In this document: one piece after another, positions 61,772 through 64,000 of the stretch
How the letters are laid out: each line of letters starts with the position of its first letter
Position numbering within the stretch: the first letter of the stretch is position 1
Source: Bacteroidales bacterium
GTDB taxonomy: Bacteria; Bacteroidota; Bacteroidia; Bacteroidales; UBA12077
DNA length: 64,000 nt
Direction of reading: 5' to 3'
NCBI GenBank assembly: GCA_003446015.1
Contig: DMBU01000044.1
Location: 1-64,000 of the forward strand
Program-made: the position numbers and the translations under genes
The notes under the pieces: generated by a model
Seen by the model: the letters and a program-made list of their open reading frames with translations, nothing else
Told to the model about the DNA's origin: nothing
The model's database searches: none

Positions 61772-62065
61772 CTATCTATTTAAAAGAGCAATACATTTGT
61801 CGATCTCCCGCACAATACTATTAATCTTAATTTTAGCATCATGACTATCACCAGTTGATGCTAAAAGACTTTTTGCTAATTTAAGCTTATTATATTTATT
61901 TTTCAAAAAATCTAATTCAGCTTCTTTATTTTTTACTTGTATTTTATATTCTTCTGTTTGTTTCTTTAATTCTGCATTCTCAGCTTTTAAATCATTATAC
62001 AAAGATAATAACTTTTTAATCTTATCTTTTAAAGTTGCAGCGATATCTTTTTGTTCAATCTCCAT
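61772..62065 (-). CDS. Coiled-coil ZapB-like protein
   Basis: 97 residues, almost entirely a heptad coiled coil (LKDKIKKLLSLYNDLKAENA, ELKKQTEEYKIQVKNKEAEL), with a short C-terminal helix (KINSIVREIDKCIALLNR). Bacteroidota commonly have such a gene right before zapA. It is likely an adaptor of ZapA and the Z-ring, like ZapB, but sequence similarity to ZapB is low. Confidence 0.75.
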   Translation of the reverse strand: MEIEQKDIAATLKDKIKKLLSLYNDLKAENAELKKQTEEYKIQVKNKEAELDFLKNKYNKLKLAKSLLASTGDSHDAKIKINSIVREIDKCIALLNR

Positions 62066-62214
62066 GTATCTTTATTTAAAAGCAATACAAAATTAATACA
62101 GCTTAATTTATTTTAAAAATATTAGTTCCTTATTTTTATTATAAAACAAATTTAATTTTAGTTTTGTTGTCTTAAAACGCATATTAATTAACCTGTATAA
62201 ATTTATATAAAATA

Positions 62215-63933
62215 ATGCAATATAAAAAGCTAGGCTTATTATTTTACACTCTACTATTTGCCTCTCTTGCCCATAGTCAGGAAAAAGCTGAAAATATTTT
62301 TTTTGAATCCCCTGTTGACTTTCCTATTTATTTGTCGGGTAATTTTGGAGAAATACGTTCAACTCATTTTCATGCAGGGATTGATATTAAAACACAAGGC
62401 CTTATTGGGAAAAGGATTAGTTCAGTGGATGATGGATATATTTCACGGATTAAAGTTTCTGTAAACAGCTATGGAAAAACAATATATATTAGTCACCCAA
62501 ATGGATATACGACCGTTTATGGTCATTTAAGCAAGTTCAACTCTAAAATTGAAAAACTGGTAAAAGACATTCAATATCAAAATAATGAGTTTGAGATTAA
62601 TTATTTCCCCGATCCAAAAGAATTTCCTGTTCAAAAAGGCGATCTTATTGGATTCTCTGGCAACACCGGAAGTTCAGAAGGCCCACATTTACATTTTGAA
62701 GTAAGAGAGACTTCATATCAGATACCAGTTAATCCGCTGTTTTTTAATTTTAAAATCATTGACAATATTCCTCCCGTATTGTACTCTCTTTTTATTTATC
62801 CCATAGATAAATGCAGCAGTATTAATCACAAGAAAGGATTCCAAGACTTCAAGCTAAAGAAAAATAAAGGTAATTATATTATAAATGATACCAGCGCCTT
62901 AATTTTATCAGGCAGTATTGGGTTTGGATTAGAAATGAATGATTATTTAAATGGCTCTAATAACAAATGTGGAATATATTCTTTGTCCCTTTTAATAAAT
63001 GATGATTTAAGATATAATCATACCCTTGATAAGTTTTCATTTTCTGAGGCAGCTTATGTAAAAAGCCATATCGACTATGCTGAAAAAGCCAGATCTAAGA
63101 AAACAATTCAAAAAACCTTTATAGCGCCAAATAACAATTTAAGTATATATAAATCTCACCAAAATAGAGGGATTTATAATTTTGATAAAGATACATCATA
63201 CTCAATTACCTTAATTGCTAAAGATGCGTATGGAAATGAGTCAAGGCTTTCTTTTAAAGCTATGGGGCAGACTCTCACCATGTATAATGAAATAATTCAA
63301 GATTCGATAAGAGGACAACTTATGAATTGGGAACAAGAAAATCAATTTGAAAGTGATGAGATAAAAATAGTCATCCCTGAAAAGGCATTGTTTGATTCAA
63401 TCTATTTTAAATATTCCGTTTCTCAGACTGAATTCAGAGCATACTCGAATCTTCACCATATCCATAATATTTATACCCCTTTGAATAAAAGTTATTCTAT
63501 TGCATTAAAAACAATAGACTTGCCAAATGAGTTATCAGATAAGGCATTTATTGCAGAATTATCAGAAGAAAAAATTAACTCTATTGATGGTGAAATCATA
63601 AATGGTTACATTGTTGCTGAAGCTAAGAATTTTGGTGACTATGTGGTTTTGATAGATACAACAGCACCAGAAGTTAGTCCTCTGACAAATTTTGAAAATA
63701 TAAATGATCCTGAAATTAAATTTCTTATTAAAGATGATTTATCTGGAATAAAATCTTATAATGGATACATAGATAACAATTGGGCCTTATTTGAATATGA
63801 TCAAAAAAACGATTTATTATTTTATATCATTGATATTGAAAAGATAGAAAAAAATAAAGAACATGAACTCGAATTATTTGTTATTGATAATAAAAATAAT
63901 GTTTCAACTTATTATACCAGATTTTATTGGTAA
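62215..63933 (+). CDS. Secreted M23-family metallopeptidase
   Basis: 572 residues. Signal peptide to about residue 21 (LLFYTLLFASLAHSQ). The LytM domain is at about 35-180 with HFHAGIDIKTQ (H-x3-D), TVYGHLSKFNSKIEKL and GPHLHFEVRET (HxH), so all zinc ligands are there. The rest (200-572) is a long beta-rich region of Ig-like type (IDTTAPEVSPLTNFENINDP, IKDDLSGIKSYNGYIDNNWA). It probably cuts peptidoglycan cross-links in the periplasm, or acts as an activator of cell-wall hydrolases. Divergent from the zapA gene pair. Confidence 0.9.
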   Translation: MQYKKLGLLFYTLLFASLAHSQEKAENIFFESPVDFPIYLSGNFGEIRSTHFHAGIDIKTQGLIGKRISSVDDGYISRIKVSVNSYGKTIYISHPNGYTTVYGHLSKFNSKIEKLVKDIQYQNNEFEINYFPDPKEFPVQKGDLIGFSGNTGSSEGPHLHFEVRETSYQIPVNPLFFNFKIIDNIPPVLYSLFIYPIDKCSSINHKKGFQDFKLKKNKGNYIINDTSALILSGSIGFGLEMNDYLNGSNNKCGIYSLSLLINDDLRYNHTLDKFSFSEAAYVKSHIDYAEKARSKKTIQKTFIAPNNNLSIYKSHQNRGIYNFDKDTSYSITLIAKDAYGNESRLSFKAMGQTLTMYNEIIQDSIRGQLMNWEQENQFESDEIKIVIPEKALFDSIYFKYSVSQTEFRAYSNLHHIHNIYTPLNKSYSIALKTIDLPNELSDKAFIAELSEEKINSIDGEIINGYIVAEAKNFGDYVVLIDTTAPEVSPLTNFENINDPEIKFLIKDDLSGIKSYNGYIDNNWALFEYDQKNDLLFYIIDIEKIEKNKEHELELFVIDNKNNVSTYYTRFYW

Positions 63934-63958
63934 TAACTAAATTTTAAAATACAAGCAG

Positions 63959-64000
63959 ATGAAAAACACTACAAGCTTTATTCTTTTGACTTTTTTGTTG
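63959..64000 (+). CDS. Start of an exported protein, cut by the window edge
   Basis: ATG at 63959 begins MKNTTSFILLTFLL, which is the start of a signal peptide, 25 bp after the stop of the M23 gene. The remainder is outside the window and its function cannot be told. Confidence 0.5.
   Translation, partial: MKNTTSFILLTFLL

Overview
The window is AT-rich (roughly one third G+C by eye) and comes from a Bacteroidota genome, most likely class Bacteroidia (Bacteroidales/Marinilabiliales-like). The evidence is TonB-dependent receptors with an N-terminal carboxypeptidase-regulatory-like domain, lipoproteins with Bacteroidota-type signals, genes without Shine-Dalgarno sequences, TAnnTTTG-like -7 elements, an IorA/IorB pair, a DUF4301 protein, a prohibitin-like SPFH protein and an rny/6S/zapA arrangement. 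The genus cannot be fixed from sequence alone. I saw no rRNA, tRNA, CRISPR array, phage or intact insertion sequence.

1-11,550: a probable phosphate-starvation island. A PhoB/OmpR-type response regulator is preceded by four TTAACT-like hexamers at exact 11-bp spacing. Similar arrays precede an outer-membrane porin gene and a small secreted protein gene. Two paralogous beta-helix lipoproteins are each paired with an outer-membrane beta-barrel (lipoprotein + TonB receptor at 1114-5615; porin + lipoprotein at 9121-11501), a layout like SusCD but with a beta-helix protein in place of SusD. MORN-like, M23-peptidase and small hypothetical genes lie between them.

11,550-24,000: mostly housekeeping genes: a DUF4301 protein, a second TonB receptor, a YjbQ-family protein, indolepyruvate oxidoreductase (iorA, iorB), a PAP2 membrane phosphatase next to a YghO/bacterial-ceramide-synthase-like protein (possible sphingolipid pair), a prohibitin-like protein, a nucleoside phosphorylase and a SirB1-like transglutaminase-fold protein.

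24,000-59,600: one long surface-polysaccharide locus, almost all on the minus strand after a Wzz-like protein. It appears to hold at least two glycan systems: (a) a WecA/WbpL-type initiating transferase, Wzx, glycosyltransferases, FdtA/FdtB-type 3-amino-sugar genes and a C4-reductase-like SDR; (b) a PglC-type initiating transferase with its aminotransferase, a second Wzx, and a nonulosonic (legionaminic-like) acid set (dehydratase, LegC-type aminotransferase, acyltransferase, NeuB, NeuC, PtmE-like nucleotidyltransferase, CMP transferase). A MaoC hydratase and a CitE-like CoA-ester lyase are embedded in the nonulosonate operon and may supply an unusual N-acyl group. A third block (53,790-59,500) encodes the UDP-GlcNAc(3NAc)A pathway (WbpA/B/E/D types) and a UDP-glucuronate 4-epimerase. 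Three previously easy-to-miss gene remnants lie in the gaps: a broken yhcH, a heavily eroded UDP-glucose dehydrogenase, and the N-terminus of a GxxExxY protein.

59,600-64,000: conserved core genes: rny (RNase Y), a probable 6S RNA with an 11-bp closing stem just downstream of zapA, zapA, a coiled-coil ZapB-like partner, a secreted M23 peptidase and the first codons of another exported protein at the window edge.
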